Positions 1-8,030 of a stretch of DNA of 39,675 nucleotides are shown one piece after another. Both the position numbers and the translations under genes were made by a program. Each line of letters starts with the position of its first letter. Positions within the stretch are counted from its first letter, which is position 1. This stretch comes from Chloroflexota bacterium (GTDB lineage Bacteria; Chloroflexota; Anaerolineae; Anaerolineales; UBA4823): assembly GCA_012516075.1 (NCBI GenBank), contig JAAYXE010000025.1:1-39675 (forward strand), given 5' to 3'. Below the pieces are notes generated by a model that saw nothing but the letters and a program-made list of their open reading frames with translations, made no database searches and had not been told where the DNA came from.

Positions 1-20
1 TCCGGTTGCCTGGCGGTGGC

Positions 21-141
21 GCACCCGCAGGCGCGCTGAGCGGAGGAGTGAGCTTCTCCGCAGTCGAAGCGGCCTGCGGGTGCACAGCCAGGCGTCTGAG
101 CGGCTGCTTCGACTTCCCGGTTGAAGACGGCCTGGCTGCAC
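21..141. repeat. Two consecutive intergenic hairpins at the window edge
   Basis: The first hairpin has 12-bp perfect arms at 21-32 and 72-83, with a second stem nested in its loop (GCGGAG at 40-45, CTCCGC at 56-61). The second has arms CAGCCAGG at 85-92 and CCTGGCTG at 131-138. Both carry variants of the TGAGCG...GTCGAAG motif, a short palindromic repeat common between genes in many bacterial genomes. They may terminate a gene lying left of the window, but neither is followed by a T-tract. Read directly from the sequence; function unknown. Confidence 0.5.
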
Positions 142-177
142 GACCACCTCCCTGATCCCTCTCAAAGGCAGGTTCTT

Positions 178-481
178 CATTTGACCCCTATCAGTACCCG
201 TCAATACGTGCTTTCGCAGCGGGCACGGCTGCTTTCTCCCATCGCGTACCGCATGAAAGGTGACCCTTTTTAACAGGGCAATTTTCCTCTCCATTGCCGT
301 GCCGCTACAGGTCACCCGGGAACATCGACACGTTCAATTACGCAAGTGGTCGTGCGTTTGCAGGTTCCTTAGCAAGAATATTTGCTGTAAGGGCACGGCG
401 CTGCGGCGAGATCCGGTTTTCTTCTTCTGATTACCGGTCAAGATAGCCCGTTTGATGCTCCCGGCGCGCCGTGCCCCTTAA
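178..481 (+). repeat. Dispersed stem-loop repeat, two-module copy
   Basis: This stretch holds two modules of about 85 bp, each bounded by GGGCACGGC and its inverted complement GCCGTGCCC. Module 1 spans 221-304 (right arm one base short) and module 2 spans 391-476, with arms extended to 388-401 and 466-480. A flank reading TTCATTTGACCCC (178-190) precedes module 1. It recurs at the 19.1 kb copy, and the adjoining GTCA-TAC part also recurs in the 30.7 kb copy in reverse orientation. The inside of module 2 aligns well with 30562-30646 reverse-complemented. There is no coding potential. It looks like a non-autonomous mobile stem-loop element or a structured RNA family; no transposase is nearby. 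Confidence 0.7.
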
Positions 482-1086
482 CGCGGGATACACAGCATCA
501 CCAAAGAAAGCGCAAAGATCCTGTTAATTTAATTTCCTTCTAAAACCACCACCTCCCCAGTTTTGCTGTGTGTTTTTTTTACCGTTCAAAGAGGAGGGCA
601 AATTGCAAGGGTACCGGCTAAGTTTTTTCCATATTAGGGAAGTTTTCAGCGCTTCAGCCCATTCAGCGTTCCAGCGGTTCAAAAAGCAGGAACCGGACCC
701 CTTCCCTGAATCTCCACCGCTTCGCCTGCGTCTCACGCCGCTCACAGGGGAGTGAATCCAACCAGGGGAATGTGATATTCGTTACTTGCATTCGGGATAA
801 TATTTCATCTACACTCAGAATGGACTGCTGTCGCCTGGCGAAGGCGGCTCTGAGCGGGGCCGCCGGTACTGCGACCCAATCCAGGCCGGGCAGCAGTTCT
901 GTGCATGCATAAACCCTCCCTGCTGATATCCCCAAAACTGCGCCTGCCTGTCTTCCGGCCGGAGCTGATCCTCCGGCCACGGCTCCAGATGCGCAGCCTG
1001 AAAGGCCGGGCTGCAGGCCTGTTCGAACGTAACCGGGATCTCCACAGCATCCCGGCGTCCCGCTGCGATCCGGAAGGAGATAGTAC
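482..1086. other. Intergenic stretch without a supported gene
   Basis: No reading frame here has a recognisable domain, and those that are open are short or lie antisense to the MFS gene. The only clear signal is at the right end, where AAGGAG at about 1074-1079 forms the ribosome binding site for the gene starting at 1087. An AT-rich stretch near 790-800 (GATAATATTT) could be a -10 region for that gene, but I see no good -35 partner. Confidence 0.4.
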
Positions 1087-2350
1087 ATGGCGCACGTCCC
1101 CGTTCGGGGCCCATCGCCCGGACCCGAAGTGAACGCAGCCGCCTCCGGGCGGTCCCCCGGCATCCTGGCGGCCGCGGCAGTGTGCATGGGGCTGCAGATG
1201 ACCGCCTTCGTCATGATCCTGCCCCTGCTCCCGCGCCGGCTTGAAAGCCTGGGCGCCGGCGTGGAAGCCCTGGGGCTGAGCGCGGTGGGTTACGCCCTCA
1301 CCGGGATCATCGCCGCGCCGTTCACCGGCATGCTGGCCGACCGCAGCGGACGCCGCCCCATCATCCTGTTCTCGCTGGCGGCTTACGGGCTGGCCTTCGG
1401 CGGCTACCTGCTGGCCAGTTCGGCGTGGATGCTGGTCGCCCTGCGCACCCTGCTGGGGTTTTTCACCGCTGGCCTGATCCCGGCCGTGATGAGCGTGGTC
1501 GGCGACCTGGCGGCGGAGGACCGGCGGGCGCAGTGGATCGGCATCGTCAACGGCGGCGCCTCGGCGGGGTGGATCTTCGGGCCGCTGCTGGGCGGGCTGC
1601 TGTACGACCGCTTCGGGTACGCGCTCCCGTTTGCCGTCTCGATCGTCATGGCGCTGGGGGCGCTGCTCCTGGCCGCCCAGCGCATCCCCGAGACGCGCAC
1701 ACCCGCCGGCGAAGGTGGCGCAGCGCCTGCGGCCCGGACTCCCGGCGCTGCCCCTGCTGGCGAAGTTCTTTCTGCCCCTGCTCATCACCTTCAGCGTGCT
1801 GTTTGCCTGGGCCTTTATCGAGCCGGCGTTCATGTTCTACGCCTACGATGACCTGCGCTGGACTTCCTCGCAGCTGGGGCTGGTGATGAGCACGTACGGC
1901 GCGGCGTTCACAGCTGGTGAATTTGCCCTCGGCCGGCTGAGCGACCGCCTGGGGCGCAAACCGGTGCTGGTGGTGGGGCTGGCGCTGTTCTCGGCGCAGT
2001 TCGCCGGCCTGGTGCTGTTCCGCGACCCCGCCTGGATCGTGTTGAGCTTTTTGCTAGCCGGGCTGGGCAACGCCCTGTACGACCCGGCGCTGAGCGCCCT
2101 GATCCTTGACATGACCCCGCCCGAACACACCGCCGGCATGATGGGCCTGAAAGGCATGGCCGGTTCGCTCGGGAACCTGCTGGGTCCAGCGCTGGTGGTG
2201 CTGTTTACACCCCGCGTGGGCCCGCGTATTATCTTCCTGGGCGCGGCCGGCCTGGTGTATTTGCTCACGCTGCTCTCCGGGCTGTTCTTACGGGCTCCGG
2301 AGCGTGTGGAAATCCCCCGTGAAGTTTCAGATACCGCTGCGGTGCGGTAA
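1087..2350 (+). pseudogene. MFS transporter, interrupted by a frameshift
   Basis: This would be a 12-helix major facilitator superfamily efflux protein of about 421 residues in the inner membrane. The first half (frame of 1087, to about 1720) carries the N-terminal helices and the loop 2-3 motif GMLADRSGRRP. The second half continues in the next frame to 2350 and has the symmetrical motif GRLSDRLGRKP. The switch lies within about 1700-1735, after an IPETRTPAG segment, so one extra base (or two missing) breaks the gene. The start at 1087 follows AAGGAG with good spacing. Substrate unknown; the family includes drug and sugar exporters. Both halves keep good protein sequence, so the break is recent or a sequencing error. 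Confidence 0.8.
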
Positions 2351-2360
2351 GGAGAGAACG

Positions 2361-2540
2361 ATGAACACCCAGCCTCCTGCATCCAATCAAAAGACCTTTG
2401 CCTGCGAGACCTGCGCAGTGCGGCTGCGGGCGGAAGCCAGCCCGAAATCGTTTCTGGCGCGCCTGTGGCGCTGGCACACCGGCTGGTGCCCCGGCTGGAA
2501 AGCCTATCAGAAGCATCTGGCCACCCAGACAAAACCGTAA
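2361..2540 (+). CDS. Small CxxC/HxxxC protein, 59 aa
   Basis: This short protein has C15-x2-C18 and then, after 20 residues, H39-x3-C43, a spacing that could bind one zinc ion. The C-terminal half is rich in aromatic and basic residues (RLWRWHTGWCPGWKAYQ). I recall similar short uncharacterised proteins ending in WHxxWCPGWKAY from other bacteria, but cannot name a family. The start is set by AAGGAG, 7 bases upstream, right after the MFS stop (TAA 2348-2350). It has no signal peptide or membrane segment, so it is probably cytoplasmic. The next gene starts 60 bp downstream on the same strand, so it is probably co-transcribed. Function unknown. Confidence 0.65.
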   Translation: MNTQPPASNQKTFACETCAVRLRAEASPKSFLARLWRWHTGWCPGWKAYQKHLATQTKP

Positions 2541-2599
2541 CAGCGAGCGCACTCAGGTCGAGCCGCCTGCTTTTCCATACCCGCGCAGGAATTCCCGCC

Positions 2600-4135
2600 A
2601 TGAACATGCGTAAAATCCTTTCTTCATCCCTGCTGGCCGGCGGCCTGCTGGCGCTGCTCTTCAGGCTGGCCGGCAGGCTGCTTACGGCCCGGGTCGTACC
2701 GGAGCCGGGCGCCCGTACTTATGAGGCGCTCGACTCATACGTCGAAGAGCAAATGCGCCGTCTGCACATCCCCGGCGCCTCGCTGGCCGTCGTCGAGGGA
2801 GACCGGATCGTGCACCTGCGCGGTTTTGGCCGCGCCCGCCCGGGCGGCGAGACGCCGGGCCCAGAGACGCCCTTCTTCATCGGCTCGCTCACCAAGTCGA
2901 TCACGGCCCTGGCGGTGATGCAGCTTGTCGAGGCCGGCAGGGTGGATCTGGACGCTCCGGTGCAGCGCTGCCTGCCCTGGTTCCGGCTGGCCGATCCCGG
3001 GGCGGCGGCGCAGGTGACCGTGCGCCACCTGCTCAACCAGACCAGCGGCCTGCCCCTGTGGCCCAGCGAGGTCGCCAGCGCCGATTTCGACGACCGGACC
3101 GGAGCGGTGGAGCGCCAGGTGCGGGCCTTAGCCACGCTCAAAACCGGCTCCCCGCCGGGTGCGAAGTGCGAGTACAGCAACTTCAACTACAACATCCTGG
3201 GCCTGGTCATCGAAGCGGCCAGCGGCGAAGCGTACGCGGATTACCTGCAGAAGCATATCTTCGAGCCGCTGGGCATGCAGCACACCTTTACTTCGAAGGC
3301 AGAAGCGAAGCGATGCGGCCTGGCGGTGGGTCACCGCCACTGGTTCAGCATGCCCATCCCGGCGCCGGACCTGCGCGTCCCGGCCGGCTCGCTCCCTTCC
3401 GGCCAGTTGAGCTCCTGTGCGCAGGATATGGCGCGCTACCTGATCGCCCACCTCAACGGGGGGCGCTGCGGCCAGGCGCAGATCCTCTCGCCGGCGGGTA
3501 TTGCTGAGCTACACCGCGGGGCGGCGGATCTGGAGTTCATGGGGGTCAAGACGGGCCGCTACGGCATGGGATGGTTCGATACGGACCTGGACGGGGTCAG
3601 GGTTTACTCCCACAGAGGGAACGTGCCCGACTTCTCGGCCTTTATGGCGCTGGTGCCCGAATGCCGGCGCGGCGTGGTGCTGCTGTTCAACGCCGATCCC
3701 TACGGGCTGCCTGTGGTCACCGAGGAAGTGGGGATGGGTGCGGCGGCTCTGCTTGCCGGCCGGCCGCCGGCCCCGGTACGCCTGGACTTCATACAATGGG
3801 TCATGCGCCTGCTGCCGCTGATCCCGCTGCTGCAGGGGGTGGAAGCTCTCGCAAGCCTGCGGGCCCTGCAGCGCTGGCGTGACGATCCGCAGCGCCGCCC
3901 CCGCGGCGGGCGCCTGTGGGGGCGGCACATCCTGCTCCCGCTGCTCCCTAACCTGGCCATGGCGGGGATCCTGGCAGCGCTGCAGTCCAGCGGCATGATC
4001 CGCTTTTTCCACCTCTTCATGCCCGACATCGCCTGGACCGCCCGGATCAGCGGCGGGTTCGGGGGAATCTGGGCCGTCGTGCGCACCGGCCTGATCCTGC
4101 GGGCCGCCGGGAAATATTCAGAGCCAATCGAATGA
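2600..4135 (+). CDS. Membrane-anchored serine hydrolase, beta-lactamase/PBP-like
   Basis: The 511-residue protein belongs to the serine beta-lactamase-like/class C penicillin-binding family (S12-type). An N-terminal hydrophobic segment (about residues 5-29) is a signal anchor. The catalytic motifs are visible in order: SxxK as S96-L-T-K99, YxN as Y192-S-N194, and HxG as H338-R-G340. After about residue 400 come hydrophobic stretches that look like three or four C-terminal membrane helices. I chose the ATG at 2600 (AGGAAT upstream) because the longer frame from 2465 overlaps the preceding gene; ATG 2606 is also possible. Its stop overlaps the next start by 4 bases, so the two are translationally coupled. 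Substrate unknown: peptidase, esterase or D-amino-acid hydrolase activity is equally possible. Confidence 0.85.
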   Translation: MNMRKILSSSLLAGGLLALLFRLAGRLLTARVVPEPGARTYEALDSYVEEQMRRLHIPGASLAVVEGDRIVHLRGFGRARPGGETPGPETPFFIGSLTKSITALAVMQLVEAGRVDLDAPVQRCLPWFRLADPGAAAQVTVRHLLNQTSGLPLWPSEVASADFDDRTGAVERQVRALATLKTGSPPGAKCEYSNFNYNILGLVIEAASGEAYADYLQKHIFEPLGMQHTFTSKAEAKRCGLAVGHRHWFSMPIPAPDLRVPAGSLPSGQLSSCAQDMARYLIAHLNGGRCGQAQILSPAGIAELHRGAADLEFMGVKTGRYGMGWFDTDLDGVRVYSHRGNVPDFSAFMALVPECRRGVVLLFNADPYGLPVVTEEVGMGAAALLAGRPPAPVRLDFIQWVMRLLPLIPLLQGVEALASLRALQRWRDDPQRRPRGGRLWGRHILLPLLPNLAMAGILAALQSSGMIRFFHLFMPDIAWTARISGGFGGIWAVVRTGLILRAAGKYSEPIE

Positions 4136-4959
4136 ACAGTAATCGTACACCCTATCAGGTTGTCGACCTTTCTGCCGGGCGCATTGTTTGGCTGAACACG
4201 CTCGACCTGTCCTGGCTGGATCACGCTATTTACGGCCTGCTGGAGGTGGATGTAACGCGGCCCCGGCAGGTCATTGCGGCCCACAGAGCGCTTACCGGTG
4301 AGGCGCTTTCCTTCACCGGCTACCTGACCTTCTGCCTGGCCCGCGCCGTGGACGCCGATAAAAGCGTGCAGGCCTTTCTGAAGGGCCGCAAACAGCTCGT
4401 CATTTTCGATGATGTCGACGTCAGCATCATGATCGAGAACAACTACGGGGGGAAGAAAGCCCTGATGGGGCACATTATCCGGGCCGCCAACCGCAAAACG
4501 TACCGGGAGATCCACGACGAAATCCGCCGGGTGCAGACCAGCCCCCCGCCGCCGGGGAGAGGCATGCCCGGCTGGTTCCGGAAGCTCATGGTGCTTCCGC
4601 CGCCGCTGCCCCGGCTGGTGCGGGCCGTGCTGGCGATGATCTCGCTCTACGACCCGGCACGGCGCGCGGCCATGACGGGCACGGTTGGGATCACCTCGGT
4701 GGGCATGTTCGGGCGGGGGTACAGCGGCTGGGGAATATCCCCCACGGGCACTTCGCTCGGCCTGGTGGCGGGGGGAATCGCCTGGAAGCCGGCGGTGTGC
4801 GAGGGGCGCATCGCGCCGCGCGAGATCCTCAACCTGACGGTGATGTTCGACCACGACGTGGTCGACGGCGGCCCCGCAGCGCGCTTCGTCCACCGTCTGG
4901 TCACACTGATCGAGAGCGGCGAGGGGATGGATGCAGCAGCGAGTGATTTGAACCGCTGA
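4132..4959 (+). CDS. Stand-alone 2-oxoacid dehydrogenase E2-type acyltransferase domain
   Basis: The 275-residue protein matches the catalytic domain of dihydrolipoamide acyltransferases (chloramphenicol acetyltransferase fold). It keeps the HxxxDG active-site motif as H241-DVV-D245-G246 near the C-terminus. The upstream DFD-type segment (about 92-100, FDDVDVSIMIE) and the GTVGITSVGMF strand (183-193) also fit. The lipoyl domain and the E1/E3-binding domain of real E2 subunits are absent, and no E1 or E3 gene is nearby. It therefore probably transfers an acyl group to another acceptor, perhaps as a trimer. ATG 4132 overlaps the preceding stop (ATGA), suggesting a paired role with the serine hydrolase. 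The fold is fairly sure; the reaction is unknown. Confidence 0.8.
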   Translation: MNSNRTPYQVVDLSAGRIVWLNTLDLSWLDHAIYGLLEVDVTRPRQVIAAHRALTGEALSFTGYLTFCLARAVDADKSVQAFLKGRKQLVIFDDVDVSIMIENNYGGKKALMGHIIRAANRKTYREIHDEIRRVQTSPPPPGRGMPGWFRKLMVLPPPLPRLVRAVLAMISLYDPARRAAMTGTVGITSVGMFGRGYSGWGISPTGTSLGLVAGGIAWKPAVCEGRIAPREILNLTVMFDHDVVDGGPAARFVHRLVTLIESGEGMDAAASDLNR

Positions 4960-4973
4960 GGTGCTGATTATCC

Positions 4974-5020
4974 TGAAGCGCTGAAGGCTGGACGTTTCAG
5001 CGCTTCATTCTTTTTTTTTT
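4974..5020 (+). terminator. Intrinsic terminator after the acyltransferase gene
   Basis: A perfect 12-bp stem (4974-4985 with 4996-5007) and a 10-base loop are followed by TTC and ten T residues (5011-5020). This is a classic rho-independent terminator, 14 bases past the stop codon at 4959. It closes the 2.4-5.0 kb gene group. Confidence 0.9.
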
Positions 5021-5025
5021 CAGTG

Positions 5026-5054
5026 TTTCAGTGGTCTGGCTTCACGGGTAAAAT
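5026..5054 (+). promoter_or_regulatory. Candidate promoter for the isopentenyl phosphate kinase gene
   Basis: A -10 box TAAAAT at 5049-5054 sits 38 bases before the start codon, just after the terminator. The -35 candidate TTTCAG (5026-5031, 17-base spacer) is weak. The same string GGTAAAATAAAT occurs at about 14517-14528, before the dikinase-like gene. Confidence 0.4.
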
Positions 5055-5092
5055 AAATACCTGTGACTGTGCGTTCGAAAAGGAGAAAGCCG

Positions 5093-5935
5093 ATGAGCCA
5101 ACCGCTGCCGCTCGAAAACCTGTGCTTCCTCAAGCTGGGCGGGTCCCTGATCACCGACAAGGATACCCCCCACACCCCGCGCCTGGACGTGCTGGAGCGC
5201 CTGGCCGGCGAGATCGCCCGCGCCCGGCAGCAGCGGCCGGAGATGTGCCTGGTGATCGGGCACGGTTCGGGCTCCTTCGGCCATGTGCCGGCGAAGAAAT
5301 ACGGCACACGCGAGGGAGTCTCCACCCCGGAGGAATGGCGCGGGTTTGTCGAGGTGTGGAAGGAAGCCGCGGCGCTCAACCGCCTGGTGAGGGACGCCCT
5401 GCACGCGGCCGGGGTCCCGGCCATCTCGCTGCCGCCGTCCGCCATGGTCACCTCGCGCCAGGGCAGGGTGCTCTCCTGGGAGCTGGGCGTGGTGCGCGCC
5501 GCGCTGCACGCGGGTCTGGTGCCGGTGATCTACGGCGATGTCATTTTCGACGTGGTGCTGGGGGGGACGATCCTCTCCACAGAGGACCTGTTCACCTACC
5601 TGGCCAGCGCTCTGCACCCCCGGCGCCTGCTGCTGGCCGGGCGCGAGGAGGGCGTATGGGCCGATTACCCGCACTGCACGCAGCTCGTGGAGCAGATAAC
5701 CCCGGCCGACGCGGGCAAGATCAGCCGCGTGGTGTCGGGCTCGACAGCCACCGACGTGACCGGCGGGATGGAGAGCAAGGTGCAGCTCTGCCTGGCGCTG
5801 GTGGGCAAACTGCCCCGTCTGGAGATTCAGATCTTTTCGGGGGGCGAAGCGGGGGCGGTGGAGAACGCGCTGCTGGGCAAGCCTTCCGGCACGCGCATCT
5901 GGCGCGGCGAAGCGGCTACCCCTGGCGGTTCTTGA
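5093..5935 (+). CDS. Isopentenyl phosphate kinase
   Basis: This 280-residue amino-acid-kinase-fold protein should phosphorylate isopentenyl phosphate to isopentenyl diphosphate with ATP, the last step of the alternative mevalonate pathway. The N-terminus has the lysine-glycine loop LKLGGSLIT (K14). The segment GHGSGSFGH (56-64) carries the histidine that marks isopentenyl phosphate kinases among amino acid kinases. The C-terminal segment DVTGGMESK matches the nucleotide-binding end of the family. The start at 5093 follows AAGGAG with good spacing; an in-frame upstream start at 5063 would bury that site. The family is best known in archaea and in Chloroflexi. Its tail overlaps the convergent DinB-like gene by 20 bases. 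A glutamate-kinase-like activity is the alternative, but the SFGH motif argues against it. Confidence 0.88.
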   Translation: MSQPLPLENLCFLKLGGSLITDKDTPHTPRLDVLERLAGEIARARQQRPEMCLVIGHGSGSFGHVPAKKYGTREGVSTPEEWRGFVEVWKEAAALNRLVRDALHAAGVPAISLPPSAMVTSRQGRVLSWELGVVRAALHAGLVPVIYGDVIFDVVLGGTILSTEDLFTYLASALHPRRLLLAGREEGVWADYPHCTQLVEQITPADAGKISRVVSGSTATDVTGGMESKVQLCLALVGKLPRLEIQIFSGGEAGAVENALLGKPSGTRIWRGEAATPGGS

Positions 5936-6401
5936 GCCAGGCCTCCACCTGCTGGCGGTGCTCCGCCTCGTGGGCGAAGCTGTCTTCGGCAATCCATCTC
6001 CACAGGGGGATATTTTTCTGCCAGGAAAAGCGCTTCGGGTCGGTCAGCTCCTGGTCTGAAAAGGCGTTCACCCGGCGGATAGTCTGCAGGCGGATGGCGT
6101 GAAAGTCGTCCAGCACCTGCTCCAGGTGGCGCGATTTGCGCTCCTGGTGCCAGGCCTCGTTGATCTCATCCACGTTCACACCGCGAAAATGGATCGAAGT
6201 GGGCTTTGCCCCCTGGCGCGCCTGGAATAGCAGCTTGATCAGCTCGGCCTCCCAGGAGTTGATGTGCGCCATGATGTCTTTGATCGACCAGTCGCCGTTG
6301 ACCCCGGGCGCGGTCAGGTCTTCGGGGGGCAGGTCTTCGATTAAATCCAGGAAGCGTTCGTGTTCGTCTTCCAGGGCTTTTAAGATCTCGGCTTTATTCA
6401 T
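5916..6401 (-). CDS. DinB-family four-helix-bundle protein
   Basis: The 161-residue, mostly helical protein resembles the DinB/ClbS/DfsB family. It has the typical opening (LEDEHERFLDLIEDLP), the WSIKDIMAHINSWE segment with one metal-ligand-type histidine (about H47), and a C-terminal HEAEHRQQVEAWL helix with two more. Family members use a three-histidine metal site, and some are thiol-dependent transferases or hydrolases. Its start overlaps the end of the upstream NnrU-like gene by 8 bases, so it is the last gene of a leftward operon. Specific substrate unknown. Confidence 0.85.
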   Translation of the reverse strand: MNKAEILKALEDEHERFLDLIEDLPPEDLTAPGVNGDWSIKDIMAHINSWEAELIKLLFQARQGAKPTSIHFRGVNVDEINEAWHQERKSRHLEQVLDDFHAIRLQTIRRVNAFSDQELTDPKRFSWQKNIPLWRWIAEDSFAHEAEHRQQVEAWLKNRQG

Positions 6402-7101
6402 GCATCTCTCCCTGTCGGGTCTCAGCGGGTGCCGGCAGGTAAAAGGGGACCCGGCTGTGCTGGTAGCGGGTATAGGGCTGTCCGTAAGCAGCGCGCAGGC
6501 GGGATTCTTCGTGCAGGGAACCGAGTATCAAGTATACAGTCGAAACCAGGTTAAAAACAAGGAATTTGACCGTCATCAGAGGGTTGAACCAGAACACGAG
6601 CAGGGGGGAGAAGTTGAGCGGGTGGCGGCTCCAGCGGAACGGGCCTGTAGCCTTTAGATTCCCAGAGCTGTCCAGGCGAGGGCCCTGTGCCTCCGGCTCG
6701 GGCTGCACGTCCGGGCGGCCCTGCAGCCATTCCAGGCCGCTGCGCATGCCGCTGATTTCCAGCAGCCCCACCTGACCGGCGGCGTAAACGGCGTGCGCCA
6801 GCCCCAGCGCCTGCACCAGGCGCATCAGCGCAGCCGGGAAGCCGCGCACGTGGTAGATCACCCGGTCGGGCAGCGGGCGGGTGAAGTTCTACAGCAGGCC
6901 CAGGGTGAGGAAGGACTGCAGGATGAAGAACCCGCGGTACAGTCCGCTGCGCTGCCGGCGGCCGGCCAGACGCGTTGCGCCTTCCTTGGCCTGGCGTGAG
7001 GCCAGCAGGCTGTGCACCACGCCGAAGAGCAGCGTGCCCGCCGCGGTGCGCAGCACGCTGCTGCGCATCGAATTACGGTTTGATTGTGGGACCGGTTTCA
7101 C
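6394..7101 (-). pseudogene. NnrU/isoprenylcysteine-methyltransferase-like membrane protein with an in-frame amber codon
   Basis: The two open pieces on either side of TAG 6889-6891 are in the same frame and together make one membrane protein of about 235 residues. The N-terminal piece has a helix with GVVHSLLASR and then a long hydrophobic segment. The C-terminal piece has GPFRWSRHPLNF, FLVFNLVSTVYLILGS and HEESRLRAAYGQPYTRYQ, the NnrU/PEMT/ICMT-like pattern where RHP and EE...Y belong to the cofactor region. I place the start at GTG 7099-7101 because AGGAG lies just upstream; ATG 7066-7068 has none. A single base change to a sense codon would restore the gene, so this is recent decay, readthrough or a sequencing error. 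Confidence 0.7.
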
Positions 7102-7132
7102 CGGCTCTCTCCTGTCTGCTGCCAGCATTGGG

Positions 7133-7186
7133 CAGCCCCACGACGGTGGAGCTTTGTGCCCTTCACAGCTGCGGCTTCAGCCGCCA
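7133..7186. repeat. Solo fragment of the 34-kb tandem repeat
   Basis: This 54-bp segment ends in CGGCTTCAGCCGCCA and aligns along its length with the right ends of both tandem units near 34.4 and 34.6 kb (for example 34602-34655). It contains a CAGCCCCAC/GTGGAGCT stem-like pair and a GGCTTCAGCC palindrome. It lies in the 113-bp gap between the alpha/beta hydrolase and the NnrU-like gene. Confidence 0.55.
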
Positions 7187-7214
7187 GGGATAATTAACCC
7201 TCCGCGTCCCCACT

Positions 7215-8015
7215 CTACACCAGCCCGAGCTCCTGCAGATAGCGCTCGATGGCGCTGTTGAAGTGCTCGGGCTGCTCCATGTTGAGCAGGTGACCGCTGT
7301 CGGGCAGCCCCTCCACGCGCGGGTAGCGCAGCGCCTGCTCCATGGCGCGGATCTCGGACCGCGGCACAAGCTGGTCGTCCTCGCCGTAGAGGATCAACGT
7401 AGGGAACTCGATCAACCCCAGGGTGGTGGTCGAATCGGGCCGGTCTTTCATGCCCTGCAGCGCGCCAGTGATGCCTTCCAGCGACGTCTCTTCCATCATC
7501 GCGCGCACCTGGCGCACCAGCTCGGGACGCTGCTGCACAGTTTTGGCCGAGAACATCTTGTGCAGCATGCCGTCCACCACAGCCGCCACGCCCTGCTCGC
7601 GTGCCAGGGCGATGTTTTTAACGCGTCCCTGGCGGGCTTCCTCGGAATCCGGCCCGGCGCGCGTGGCGGCCAGCACCAGGCCGGCCATGTGGACGCCGTA
7701 TTTGCGGTACATGGCCATGGCGATGTAGCCGCCCATCGAAAGCCCGCAGACCACGAAGGGCCGGTCCACGCCGATTACCTGCAGGAAGGCATGCAGGTCG
7801 CCAGCCAGGTCGTCCATCCAGTACGGCCCGGGGAGCGCCTGGCTCTCCCCGTGACCGCGCAGGTCGGGGGCGATCACCCGCGCCACCCGGCTCAACCCTT
7901 CCAGCTGCGGGGCCCACATCTTGCGGTTGAAAGGGAACCCGTGAATGAGCAGCAGCGGCACACCGCTGCCGCGCTCCTCGTATGCGATGTTGATCCCGTT
8001 GACGTTTACAAGCAT
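7215..8015 (-). CDS. Alpha/beta hydrolase
   Basis: The 266-residue protein has the full alpha/beta hydrolase pattern: an oxyanion segment LLLIHGFPFN (about 21-30), the nucleophile elbow GLSMGG with S93, an acidic residue in LYGEDDQLVP (D213 or D214), and the catalytic histidine in DSGHLLNMEQP (H242). Length and layout resemble 3-oxoadipate enol-lactonases and small esterases, but no substrate can be read from the sequence. The start follows GGAGG with four spacer bases. It lies 15 bases downstream of the lipid kinase, so they form one transcription unit with dodecin. Confidence 0.88.
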   Translation of the reverse strand: MLVNVNGINIAYEERGSGVPLLLIHGFPFNRKMWAPQLEGLSRVARVIAPDLRGHGESQALPGPYWMDDLAGDLHAFLQVIGVDRPFVVCGLSMGGYIAMAMYRKYGVHMAGLVLAATRAGPDSEEARQGRVKNIALAREQGVAAVVDGMLHKMFSAKTVQQRPELVRQVRAMMEETSLEGITGALQGMKDRPDSTTTLGLIEFPTLILYGEDDQLVPRSEIRAMEQALRYPRVEGLPDSGHLLNMEQPEHFNSAIERYLQELGLV

Positions 8016-8030
8016 TCTGCCTCCGCTGTG

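Noticed and set aside
570..755. A 61-residue plus-strand frame with AGAGGAGGG nearby
   Set aside because: The AGAGGAGGG lies inside the frame, not before its start, and the protein has no recognisable features. Left as intergenic.
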